From Saccoglossus kowalevskii (taxonomy: Eukaryota; Hemichordata; Enteropneusta; Harrimaniidae): a stretch of DNA of 28,081 bases. Both the position numbers and the translations under genes were made by a program. The notes below the pieces were generated by a model. The model worked only from the letters and a program-made list of their open reading frames with translations. It was not told the origin of the DNA and ran no database searches. Shown here piece by piece: positions 10,268 to 21,557 of the stretch; position 1 is the first letter of the stretch; each line of letters begins with the position of its first letter. The stretch covers positions 119,284-147,364 of the forward strand of contig NW_003109579.1 of NCBI RefSeq assembly GCF_000003605.2, given 5' to 3'.

Positions 10268-11391
10268 CTTGGGTGTTGTTGCTTGTAAAGTATCCTGGTG
10301 ATTGGCGTTGTCTGATCTGCTGGACGATGGCGTTGTTTGTTATTGTCAAAAGACGACACTGCTTAGATGCGTTCGTGGCTGTTTTGTAATAGATTGCCCA
10401 GCGGCCCTTTTCTAAACGTTCCAAGGTTTTGGAAACACACTCAGTTTCTTTCTGATTACGAAGCTTGCGTAACATACGAAGATCTGTATTGAGTTGTGGA
10501 CCATATTCCTGAACTTGTCGCCAGAATGTGCGGTTGAAATGCTGGTACAGCAAATAGTCCGCATAATTCCACTCTATTATTTTTCTTTTGAGTCCAGGTG
10601 TCAGTTCATTCCTTCTCATTTTAGGCCTGGCGTTTTTTACTACATATAATACATCATCCCAGTTCCAACACAGTTTATTTTTCAAAAGAATAATGGATTC
10701 GTCGAAGTATTCCATGATCAATACAAAATCTAACTCGTCTTCAAGTTTGTCGATGTATTGCAACACTTCTGTAGTATTGTCATGTTTGTCATGGTCAAGT
10801 CCCAAGTCAAAAGATTGCGCATTGCGTGTGTAACATGCAATGTCATTTCCTATAAGCTGTCGTGTTTTTCCCCAATAGTACGTTGGCTTTCTCATAAACA
10901 CGTCCAATGCGTTGCGCTCAGCCACAGTTTTGTTTACGCGCCTTACAACTTTACTCCATATTTTGTAATATGAAAATGCCGATTCGTATTGTGACGTCGG
11001 TTCCCTTAGTATGGTGATGTATTTTGTATCTGGTTGCATAAAACGTTTGAACGCGGATCGTTGATAGCGAACATGCACAGCCATCATGTTGTATTTATAG
11101 TTTTGCCAGTCTCCCGGTTTCACATACAACGGAGGAAGCAAATACAATCTCGGACTTTTATCTGTCAGATTGATTGTGTTAAAATGCCCACTTTTAGGAT
11201 TAGTCTTCAGCATAGCGAAAGACAAGTTTCTGAGTAAGCCATATCGGTGCAGTGTCGAAGATAGCGTGGTACTCCCAGTCTTTCTGGTCTTCACAAAACA
11301 AACGTTATTTTGTGGTTGACATGAGGCTACTGTTGGTTTTGGTGAAAAGACTTCTTGAACGCGCCACCACTTAGCATGCAAGACACCAGTA
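10268..11391 (-). CDS. Galactose-3-O-sulfotransferase-like protein B, catalytic exon
   Basis: Same family as A: PAPS-dependent sulfation of galactose in the Golgi lumen is the expected role. An acceptor CTTTTTCTATTAG precedes the exon, which starts in phase 2 as in A. Numbered from the TTG at 11381 (not a true start): KTRKTGSTT at 31-39 is the 5'-phosphosulfate loop, REPTSQYESAF at 126-136 the 3'-phosphate motif, EYFDES at 224-229 and CW at 238-239 family landmarks, and HFNRTFW at 281-287 the late motif. The first exon with the membrane anchor is not found. A strong donor CAAG|GTAATG at 10268 (phase 1) leads to the MAM exons; if it is not used, the frame runs to TGA at 10161 with a 35-residue tail of no family similarity. 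Confidence 0.87.
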
Positions 11392-12391
11392 CTAATAGAA
11401 AAAGATGTTTTAAATTATTTGTAAAGAGTGTGTACCCGTCAATCGTATGCAGGCTACCCCGTATCATATCACGTAGATGATACGTGTACACGACCCAGCA
11501 ACATTGAGGTTAGTTGAGGATGAATATCATCTTTGCCATTGTATATCCACGTTATGAAAATCTCAGAAAAAATATTTATCTCTATTTTATCAGTCAAATC
11601 AGACTTATGACAAATTTCTTCGTTTAATGCAGTTTGACAACTTATCTGTATTTCAAATTTAGAAATATGTATTCCACGCTTCTAAATATAGAGAAAATCT
11701 AGTACATAACCAGTTGTGACTTGTAGATTTAATGAATATTTAAATGACTCCCTTGTTATGTAATTTTTATTCTATTTTTTATTTATTGTACCATAGGCCT
11801 GAAGCTATTGTACTGAATAAATTAATATATCATATATCATTAAACGCATAGATTATTCTGTTTCTGTTTATAATACTAACTGGTTCATGTTCCTCGTTCT
11901 AAAATGTCAAAACATTGTTATATTTAAGCTGAACTTGATACGCAGGATACGAACGCTTTAAGCTTCGACAACCCCTTGGTTATATGAGTGTATTGTCATG
12001 ACAACACATGAGACTCAAACAGTAAGTAGTATGTGACACTTACTATATATATATTTATAAATCTTAGATAAAGATGAATTGTAAAACAAACTATAAAGCT
12101 GAATATCATATTAACTAACTGTATCCCAAGTACCAATAAGTTAGGATGTTAATATGTAATCATATTCTCCAACCGAGGCAACCGAGAAGGTTAACGGGCA
12201 TTATTTTTGAAAAGTGTGACATCCCCCCCCCGCCCGTGTTTTTCGCATTCATAATTACCATTTTTATCTGCATTTCAAAATGTTTGCCGATTTCACGATT
12301 AAAATCGATATCAAATTTAAACTATCAGTAAAACAAAACATTTCAAAACAAAATTGGATTTACATTTGAAAATTTAATTTAAGTTTTGAAA
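11392..12391. other. Upstream region of sulfotransferase B, no exon resolved
   Basis: The missing first exon of B could lie here or further upstream on the minus strand. Short minus-strand ATG starts exist near 11490 and 11535 but have no convincing anchor segment with a phase 2 donor. AT-rich throughout, with a C-run at 12223-12230. Confidence 0.4.
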
Positions 12392-12478
12392 ATGGAAACT
12401 CATGTCGCTATAGCAACCATGGCATCGCCAACACTGACACAGCCGTGCACCGAGTTATCAAAGAAACTACTAGATATG
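12392..12478 (+). CDS. Candidate first coding exon, unknown gene
   Basis: The ATG in AAAATGG context opens 29 codons, METHVAIATM then MASP-like residues, TQPCTELSKKLLDM, before GTATGA, a usable donor in phase 0. The block is GC-richer than its flanks. No family recognised. It pairs in phase with the candidate exon at 13046. Confidence 0.28.
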
Positions 12479-12519
12479 GTATGATATGATATGATATGAT
12501 ATAATATGATATGATATCG
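12470..12519. repeat. (ATGAT)n microsatellite
   Basis: About 50 bases of a five-base repeat (GATATGATAT...), starting at the end of the candidate exon at 12392. Confidence 0.75.
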
Positions 12520-13045
12520 AATAACTTCACTTACCGCCATACTAAACCCTTGTTAGTGATATACAGAAGCATCACGAAGACATAGAGCACACACATTCCA
12601 AATATTAGCTTCACCTATTATGAATACATTAAACAAAGAATATGGTGACACGTTGTAATATAACTAGTTAATGCCGTGCAAACCTCGTCCTGGTGAAAAT
12701 ATTTAAAAATTGAATAAAGAATCATGATTTGTAAATAATGTTGGTGTATTTGATTTAAATACGCTGTAAATACCTTGATGCTTGACATCTTAGTTCATGT
12801 ATACCAAATCAAATTCGGCATCAGAGAATGTATAATCTGGGAAATAAGAATGTGAATTAATCTAGGGTCAATGTTTATTTCAACCTTCTTTGCAAACATG
12901 TGTTGGTGTATCACGTTTTGTGTGTTTCAACGGATGCAACAGGAATTGTTTCAAGCAAACCATCTTTAACAAATATAATAAAATGTGTTTAAGTTTAAAC
13001 ATAATATATTGTTCATATGTGCGATTCATTAAATTGATTGACCAG

Positions 13046-13137
13046 ATGGCAAAATTACTGACTGAATGTGGACGGCCGACATTTGTAAAAAGTCGTCTGC
13101 CTGAAAGCGAGTTTAATTACGCCGACTATATCGTGGT
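13046..13137 (+). CDS. Candidate second exon, unknown gene
   Basis: After TTGACCAG the frame reads MAKLLTECGRPTFVKSRL, PESEFNYADYIV. It is clearly GC-richer than the surrounding DNA. Joining to 12478 in phase 0 gives KKLLDM-MAKLLTECG, a plausible continuous helix. The 3' limit (GTGGTGACG) is unclear and the pyrimidine tract is weak. No function can be assigned. Confidence 0.25.
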
Positions 13138-14163
13138 GACGCCTAATTGGTCGATTAATTTCTCTTTAACATACAATTACATTGTATTGATATTAAATTG
13201 GACATAACTAGGCATCCATGATAAGTTGGCATTGTACAACACTGTGTTAATATTGGCGAGTGATTACTTGCGTGGTTGTATCATGTGAAATTTCCAAAAA
13301 AAATTTCAATCTTTTATGTAACAATTTTTAGTAAGTATACGCTATTGTAGTACTGACATGTGTCAGTATTTCACGTACAATGCTGTATGAGATGAAACAG
13401 AAAAATATGTTTAATAGATAACAGAAAAAGAAGTATAAAATGAGCTTGTTTGATGAATGGGACTTCACAGAGTATTGATTTTCAGAATGTAGTTTTATTG
13501 ATTGTTTTCATCTTAATAACTCGACATTTATTTAATTGGCGAGTTTTAACTTCTATAATAACGTGCAGCTACTAATTGGTCAGCAAACAGTAACTGTGAA
13601 AAATAACAATAAAACCTATATGTAAAGCTGAAATAAAAAAAATCGATTAATCAATCAATTGGGTTGTCACGATTTCAACTAAGAGCCAAGGGTGGACAAA
13701 TTCACCTATGTTTCCCGGGTTGAACTATTACCAAATAATGACACAAATGTATCGGATAATATATTTTGCTTTCATTTATAATACTTGTAAATAAATCAAT
13801 AATATGGCCATAAACATATAAATGAATTTACACCACTCAAATATGTAAATAAAGTAACATTACGATGATATGCTCTAAGTACAGCAAAATAATGGAGTCT
13901 ACTCATCAAATAAATGACAAGTATATTTCAGCTGGTCCGAATGGCGTACCTGTCTTCACCACGTGGCCGGTCTTTGTTGTATCACGAAACTTGTAGAGCG
14001 ACTTAAAGAATGATCTGGTACGCATGTCTGTGAAAGAAACGCGTTAAAGGGTGTTTTTTTAAAGAAAGGCACGTTAACGCGCGTTACTCGTTTTGGGTTA
14101 CCATTTCAGTCAAAATAGACGAAAAGGGTGTCTTTTCTGGTACTGCCAACGAGATAAGGGTGA
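13138..14163. other. No gene seen
   Basis: AT-rich non-coding DNA. It includes a run of imperfect ATCGATTAATCAATCAATT near 13641-13660. No splice-bounded coding block recognised. Confidence 0.5.
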
Positions 14164-14400
14164 TTTTTTTTTTTAAATGAGATTATCGTTTTTTATTGCT
14201 TTAAGGAATTCAATGATCGCAAAAACGAGGAAAACGTCCGGCCCCCTGGTGAACGACCCTCGATCATGGGCGATCCTCAGCTTTCTTATGCAAAGCATTG
14301 TGGATTCAAAAACGCCACCAACGAACAAAACCACATTTAACCACACATAGTGGAGGGCACTATTTAATTTAATTTCTAAACCAAAATACATTTAAATCTT
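14164..14400 (-). pseudogene. Possible retrocopy 3' end with poly(A)
   Basis: On the minus strand a 72-codon ORF (14173-14391) is followed by AATAAA (minus strand of 14192-14197) and, 17 bases later, a run of 11 A (minus strand of 14164-14174). This order suggests the 3' end of a reverse-transcribed RNA. The peptide (containing RIAHDRGSFTRG) is not recognised, and no target-site duplication was found. Chance or a SINE tail are alternatives. Confidence 0.3.
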
Positions 14401-14557
14401 TTTGTAATATTTTATATTTAATGTATGCCTTACATAACATATGCCACCAAGTCAGTCTGTTTTATCACTACAACAATGTCACATCAATCACGCCACCAAG
14501 TGGTAGGTGAATGTTCGTTCCGTCGTCCCAGAAGTTAAAATATTCACGCTTATTATT

Positions 14558-15428
<871 letters not shown>

Positions 15429-15557
15429 GGTTATTACGAGGATACCTCAAAGTATGCACTCATACAGTACACTGCCGCATCGTCCTCCGCTGCGCGTCGA
15501 TCGATACTTCCGCTGTACTGTCTTCGTGCATACTTTGAGGTATCTTCGTAATAATCC
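15429..15557. mobile_element. Foldback (palindromic) element
   Basis: The left arm 15429-15472 and right arm 15513-15557 are near-perfect reverse complements, sharing for instance GATACCTCAAAGTATGCAC on the left with its complement on the right, and CAGTACA nearer the centre. The central 40 bases are GC-rich with several CG dinucleotides (CTGCGCGTCGATCGAT). Such an arm-loop-arm unit of about 130 bases is typical of a foldback MITE. No clear target duplication is seen. Confidence 0.75.
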
Positions 15558-18500
15558 ATAGTATTGACATATTTAGTGTGAGTTTGAACAGGGAGGAAGC
15601 AGATACGTCAAAATACGTATATAATGATACTCCATTGACATCTAGATAATTGTGCAGATCAATACTTTGTATTTGAGTATTGTATTGTATTGTATTAAAT
15701 TGAACATTAAATGATATATCATCGCACCGTAGGGAAAAATCATTAACTTTTGTATCGTTACCATGGTTATAATGGGAAACATGAATGCGTGGTTTGATCG
15801 ATTCACGACGTGTATTCTATGGCGTTGGTACGAGAGTAGTATTCTCTGCTGTGCATAACATTTCACTAACGCCCATCTTTGACATTTTGCTTTTGGTAGA
15901 AGTCAGCTAGACGAGTTAAAATAAAAGCAGGATATAATATATATGCTACGAAAAACTACAAATTATACACTAAATGTATCAAACACTAGTCCTGACAAAG
16001 TAGTAAAGAAAGCTGTCGGATGCGACAAACAAGTCTTAGATTAAAGACCGTTAAAAGTGAGTATGAACAATTATCCATTCACTGTCGGTATATATACCTT
16101 CACGTGGCAAAGAATATTCCCACTTTTAAGAAAAGAACAAACATTCACCAAAAAACTGTGGGAGTAAATCTAAGCTATATCATTTTAGAAAAACGACGTG
16201 TTTCATATTTAAATTACAACAATTATCTGTATTGTCGGTAAGTTTCAGAGAGGATGGTAGTACCAAACACGACCATTCGCAGCTATTGCATAAAATCGAG
16301 ATCAACTATCGAACATGAATCTTACCCTATTTTGTTTTATGAATTTTAGTACTATACATACCCGCTCCTTTACCTCTTCAGTATAAGCGACGAATCGCCG
16401 GCGTCTTATATGAACCGGGAATAATTAAGACTGAACCCATATGGAATCACCTCGATGCATGGACGCGTTTATCCTGCCGTTTGAAGACGTGATAAATATT
16501 AGCCACGAATAATCAATATTACGTATCACGTGACTTATTTTACCCCTTTGAGTGTTCTATTGTTGACAATCACACTCGATACGCGCGGTGGTAATAATTA
16601 TTAGCCCCGTCATGGAAGTTATGTTTTTGACAGCATTGGTTTGTTTGTCTGTTCGTTCTTGTGTACAGAGTGTTCTGTAAAAATACAGTAAAGGATCCCA
16701 AATGAGTTCCATATCTTGTCAAAATTCTTAATATCATTATCCAGATAAGAAAAAAAAAGAGAGTGGTGGATGGATTTTCAAAAACTGTAAGGTAACAATG
16801 ACAATACAGACATACAGCTAACAATAAATTGTAGACAAGACGTTGTAGTTATATTCTGGAGTAATCGCTATGGGGAAATGTCAAGTTATTTAAATAATGG
16901 TGATATAAGTATAATTATAAATTCTAAGTGTATTTTTTCATAGTAAAGGAATCCATTGATGTAAATAAACTCAACGTACAGGGCGTGGGGGAGAGGAATG
17001 AGCTGCATGGTGATGTCTGTACTTTCTAGTTCATTGAGGAGTTGGCGGTTAGAAATTTTTTGAAGACAGATTTCGATTTAATAACACATCTTTATTAAAA
17101 TTATACTTTTGTGAGTGAGTGATATATTTGTGAGTAATTTCAGTTTATTTTCCAAAACCGAGTTATGGGATGGATTTGGTTAATATACTTCACATAGCAA
17201 AGATTCTTGTATGAATTAGCGTCACGATACACTTTTTTGTTCAAGTTATCTCCCGTTCGGTTTTGTCACTTTCTGGGTGATAGACGCTCCTTTTCCACAT
17301 TATAACAGTTTTAGTAGATTAAATACTTGCATGGTTCTAAAGAAAAAGGCGTAAATTTGTCAATAAATTTGTTGTTTATTCGCAATCAAAAACGTTTCAT
17401 TGCATTTTAACGGAAACTCATGTGTTACTACCACGATATCAACACTATTCATCCCGCTGTGGATAAATTACATCGATTCACATCAAAATAGACTTAAAAT
17501 GACGTTTCATAGAAGTTTATGTGCGCCTCCGATTGTGAGTTAAGGCCACAAAATGACACTCAGACCATTCCGTGAAATTGAGTTTACCTCAGTTATCCTC
17601 CCAGACACTGGGAACTGTGGTCCACATCATTATGCCGTTCTTTTGGAACCGTCGTACGTACTCAAACTAAACCCAAGTTAGTCGGCGCAGTAATCGAAAA
17701 CGGCTGCACGAAGATATACCCTTCAGTCGATATGAACACGATATTGTCACTATAGTAAGAATACATACACTAGACAGTTCATAGCTCGTGATAAGGCGAA
17801 TAATTCTTTTTGTAGAACTTTAGTTGGCGTAGTCTATTCTGTATATACGTACATATATATGTTTACTCAATTCACATTGTTTTTACAGCATATGACTGCA
17901 TGGCTTCTATTTATGGTGTACGAAGGATATGTTCATCAAATATCAGTGGTAATGTGCTCAAATGGCCTATCCGAAGTAAAGTATGTATTTTTGTGTTTAT
18001 ACACTGGCGTGCGGGTATTGAGTAATAAATAAATCAGTGATTCTACAAGCTGAAATTTAGTCTATTCTGTTATGCTTTCCCCACAAATCCCATGACACAT
18101 CCGCAAGGGATATTAAACTATTGACTACGTCACATCAACATACATGGTCATTTGATATATTAGTCATAATTGCTGTCAGCTGTCGTCATTGTAGCACTGG
18201 TTTCATGTCCCACCTTTGCCAAATGACTTCTTTTTAGCACTAATTGTATGTCCCTGACTCTAACAATGCTTAAATTATTACAGTTATGCATATTAATGAG
18301 GTACCATGACCACTTCGTGAATTGCAAATAGCATCAAATAATATACAGGGCAAGCCTATTTATCTCTGGTCATACCTGGGTCAAAACATTGACGAATAGG
18401 GGCGCGATTTCGGCAGGGGTGCAATGTTCCCGATGTGATCCCCGGTTATATTCAAATGAATAAATAATGTCTCTGAAATTTAGCTGTCACCAACAGAATT

Positions 18501-18787
18501 AAGTATATAGTAGTCTTTTGTTAGGTCAACAAAAATTGTTGTAAAATACAGTACTGATTAAAGTATAATGTATTCTTCCTTGTAATAAACTATTTATAAA
18601 CAGTGACAACAGTCAACTACGTCACGTGACTCCCAAATAACCAAATCCACAGTGCTGGTATAGTTAGCTCTACTGGAAAAGGGAAACAGCTACCAGAAAA
18701 ATGTTTGTTTGTTTTTTGTCAAAATGAAGCCTAAAGTGTTTTTTTATTTCGTTAAATATCGTTTTGCTGGAGTGTTCAGTTCTTTTA
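15558..18787. other. Long stretch without a convincing gene
   Basis: AT-rich non-coding DNA. Short ORFs at 15642-15866 (-), 16020-16241 (+) and 16570-16824 (-) show no motif or good splice context. The segment 16600-16740, with GTTTGTTTGTCTGTTCG, looks like a dispersed repeat seen in other invertebrates, from memory only. No RNA gene recognised. Confidence 0.45.
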
Positions 18788-20158
18788 ATGCCGATCGTAG
18801 AGCAATTTCGCCAGCCAAGGTTTATTTATTCGACATCGCCTCGTGTTTGTAGGTACGACTGTGCATGGTCGGCTCTATCGAAACCGTGCGATTCGGACAA
18901 TGACCATGGTGTGGAATAATTGTATACCATTATATATTATATTTGCAGTCTAATAAATCCAGAAATCACAGAGATCTGAAAATATTTTACGTTTTGTCTG
19001 TGATTCATCTTAAATCCGACCTCATAAAAAAATCAGTAAAGTCGGACAAAGACAGTTCACGTAGTCACAATTTGTTTGGTGAGATACGTTCAAATATCTG
19101 AAAAAAAAGATATTTCAGTTCACAACCTCGTTTTGGCTAGTCATCGGAGTAGCGCTCTTCTTTCGATTCCCCAATTTCCGTTTCATTTTCGAATAGTGAA
19201 AACAACGACGCGAGGAAAAAAACGATGCGATGTTACGGGATTCAACTATCAGCGAAGCGTTAGTGCATACGATCACTTTATTTTCATTTAACAACGACAA
19301 GTGTCAATGTACATATATATATTTAAAACAAACTAATTAAGATATTTTATAAATCATGGTTGAAAACACTGCAACACTAGCTTTGAAAGCTTATCTGTCT
19401 TTCCTTGCTATTTGCATTCTGTGACTATTTACAGAATGGAATGCTTCACTTGTCAATTATCTTCATTGAAAATTCATTAATAGACAGTGTCAACAACAAT
19501 AAAAAAACTTGCATGTTGTCCTTCATATTACGTCATCAAAGCAATTATGATACATTGGCGTGAAATGTCCTTTTTATATTGTCAACTGGATTATTTTGTT
19601 AAGAAACAACTGGTTGATTTTTACCGAGAAAAAGGGTGCCCATATAGTGTGTTTACAGACGTGCTTCAGCCCAACTCTATATGGTGTGACCTTTTGAAAA
19701 AGACTGGTCCAGTCGTGACAAATTTACCACGACTGTTCTGCCGCGTTTATACCAGTATTCTGTAAACCATGATACCACTTTCATGATTTTAATTAAAAGC
19801 ATTAAATTAAAAAAACATATGCATTATATTATAAAATACCTATATTTTCTATCAAAACAGCGTTTTTGGGAGTTATCAAAACACTTCACTGTGCGCACAC
19901 ACAAAACACTGAGTGTTTTAAGAGGACATCAATGTGTAATTAATGTATAGGACATTTATGGACTAATGTACCCAACTTTATGCAAGCAGTACTAACAAAA
20001 TTGAGTGAATAGTCTGGGATTCGTATGTAAACATTATGGTATATATGCTAACTAGACAATCACCGAAGGTGGCGTAATTCAGCGCATAAAATAGTTTTAT
20101 GTCAAGTACCAGGTTGTAAAAGAATTAATTGTTTGTATGCGTATATGGTCTTACCAAC
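18788..20158. other. No firm gene; small ORFs only
   Basis: A 43-codon ORF at 18788-18919 (+, starting MPIVEQFRQPRF) sits in a GC-richer patch but has no known motif. Palindromic AAAACACT-GA-AGTGTTTT-like sequence occurs near 19905-19920 and related AAAACACTTA motifs near 20580-20610. The ORF at 19487 is listed separately. Confidence 0.4.
19487..19765 (+). CDS. Unrecognised 92-codon ORF
   Basis: The second half (containing LVDFYREKGCPYSVFTDV and WCDLLKKTGPVVTNLP) has protein-like composition and is GC-richer than the flanks. A possible acceptor, TTTTGTTAAG, lies at about 19593-19602, so only the C-terminal part may be coding, as a last exon ending at TAA 19763-19765. No family is recognised. 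It may also be a fragment of a mobile element. Confidence 0.25.
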   Translation: MSTTIKKLACCPSYYVIKAIMIHWREMSFLYCQLDYFVKKQLVDFYREKGCPYSVFTDVLQPNSIWCDLLKKTGPVVTNLPRLFCRVYTSIL

Positions 20159-20320
20159 TTAAAGGGGCACCTTCCAGTTAAGCTAATTTCACAACAAATT
20201 TACTTTCTGGATTAAAATAACAATGGATAACAAAAGATAGATTAACGATGTAAACAACATAAACAATGGTGTCCCATGATTCTTTGGTGCAATCCATGGG
20301 ATTGAGCGGTTCCCCTTTAA
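20159..20320. mobile_element. Second TTAA-flanked MITE family
   Basis: TTAA-AGGGGCACC at the left and GGTTCCCCT-TTAA at the right are inverted repeats with one mismatch. TTAA is duplicated at both ends (20159-20162 and 20317-20320). Total 162 bases, with no own gene. The minus-strand ORF at 20178-20465 runs through it and is not taken as a gene. The terminus differs from that of the 3164-5992 family. Confidence 0.75.
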
Positions 20321-21373
20321 AGGTACAACTGGAAATCGAGACACGTGGCGAATTAAGTGTATTGTGGCATTTTGTGAACTCTTCTGAGAATTCCTGCGCG
20401 TGATTTAAACGAAAACACTGACTGCAAGTGTTTTCATGATGTACACTTTTCGAAATTATGCACATTATAAAAAGTGGGGGACAAGCTTATAAACACTTTA
20501 AATATTTTACCCAAAACAGTAAAATTGTTTTATTTTAAAACAGTAGTGTTGCAAACATCTCATTTGCGATTTTGAGAAAAAACACTTAATGTGTTTAATT
20601 ATAAAACACTTAGCGTGCAGACAAAAATGCGTCATATTTTAAAACATTTGGATTTACAGTGTAGTTTCCAACGCGTTTTTCAAGGTGTTAAATATGGTAA
20701 TAAAAGGCAGCTTTTGATCTGAGTTGTTTTTACGCAAGTAGAACTAATAGCAAAGAATACGCCCCGAAATAGACCTTTGGAACGGCTGGGTCAATCTAAT
20801 TTTGCCCATCTGTATTATGATTTAAATATTTTAAAAAGATTAACGACTGATTTGCCTGATTGTGTACAAAAATCAAAAACATTCGAATAAAAATTTAGTT
20901 TTTAACACAAATCATATTTCACATATATTAGGATTTATACAACGTAAATATTTAAAAACCGCTTTAATATAACATTATATTTTTTTACAAAAATAACGTT
21001 TTAGCCTTGCGCATTGATACGTATACTCCAGCAAGCAAGTAATTTGGCATAAATAAAGAGTGTTTCGGTCTGTATGTAACGCTTACACGTTGAATGAAAA
21101 AAAAATGATTAATAAATATATCACGTTTAGGAAATCATTTTTTCTACGAACATACATATCACGATATTTAGATGGCAGGACGTCAGGTTTGGTATGCGGT
21201 ACCAATAATTCCAACTATATTTATAAATATAGGGGTTAAACTCCTCCATATTAGAGGCAGAACTGTTATATTTAGTATTCAAATTTATTACAGAATTAGT
21301 ACTGGTATGCGCTTTTCGTATTCGGGAAGGTACATTTGTGTGCTGGACATCCAGAAGGAAACAAGTCATAAAA
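20321..21373. other. Upstream region of the decarboxylase candidate
   Basis: AT-rich, with several AAAACA(C/G)T motifs around 20510-20650. ORFs at 21127-21477 (-) and 21172-21393 (+) overlap the decarboxylase exon in other frames and are treated as chance. No clear TATA box was chosen. Confidence 0.4.
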
Positions 21374-21557
21374 ATGGAGAACAGATATCTTGAACCTGAC
21401 GCCGATACCCGTAAGGGACTTCTATCTAAAGTCATTGAATTTACGGAAGAATATATTAAAATTGTTGAAGAAAACAACGTGAAACCTTACTACATGGGAA
21501 CGAATAAAGGGTCTGGTCTACGAGCCAGTTCTATACATGAACACGGAGCTGATCTAG
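21374..21557 (+). CDS. Group II PLP-dependent decarboxylase-like, first coding exon
   Basis: The ATG in AAAAATGG context opens 61 codons: MENRYLEPDADTRKGLLSKV, an acidic helix with FTEEYI, a Gly-rich stretch, and IHEHGADL. It ends with G|GTAATG, phase 1. The YLEP-DA start, a helix, and an EHG-(A/T)-DL element before the PLP domain resemble the N-terminus of decarboxylases of the aromatic amino acid/tyrosine/glutamate group. These form a Schiff base with PLP and remove the alpha-carboxyl of an amino acid. The catalytic Lys and the PLP-binding His lie in later exons that are not seen, so activity and substrate are open. The next exon at 22983 matches in phase across a 1425-base intron. Confidence 0.5.

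Noticed and set aside
20178-20465. 95-codon minus ORF
   Set aside because: Its 3' half lies within the TTAA-flanked MITE; no domain is recognised, so a transposon-derived chance ORF is more likely.
21127-21477. 116-codon minus ORF
   Set aside because: It overlaps the better supported plus-strand exon with a good start context and donor, and has no recognisable motif.
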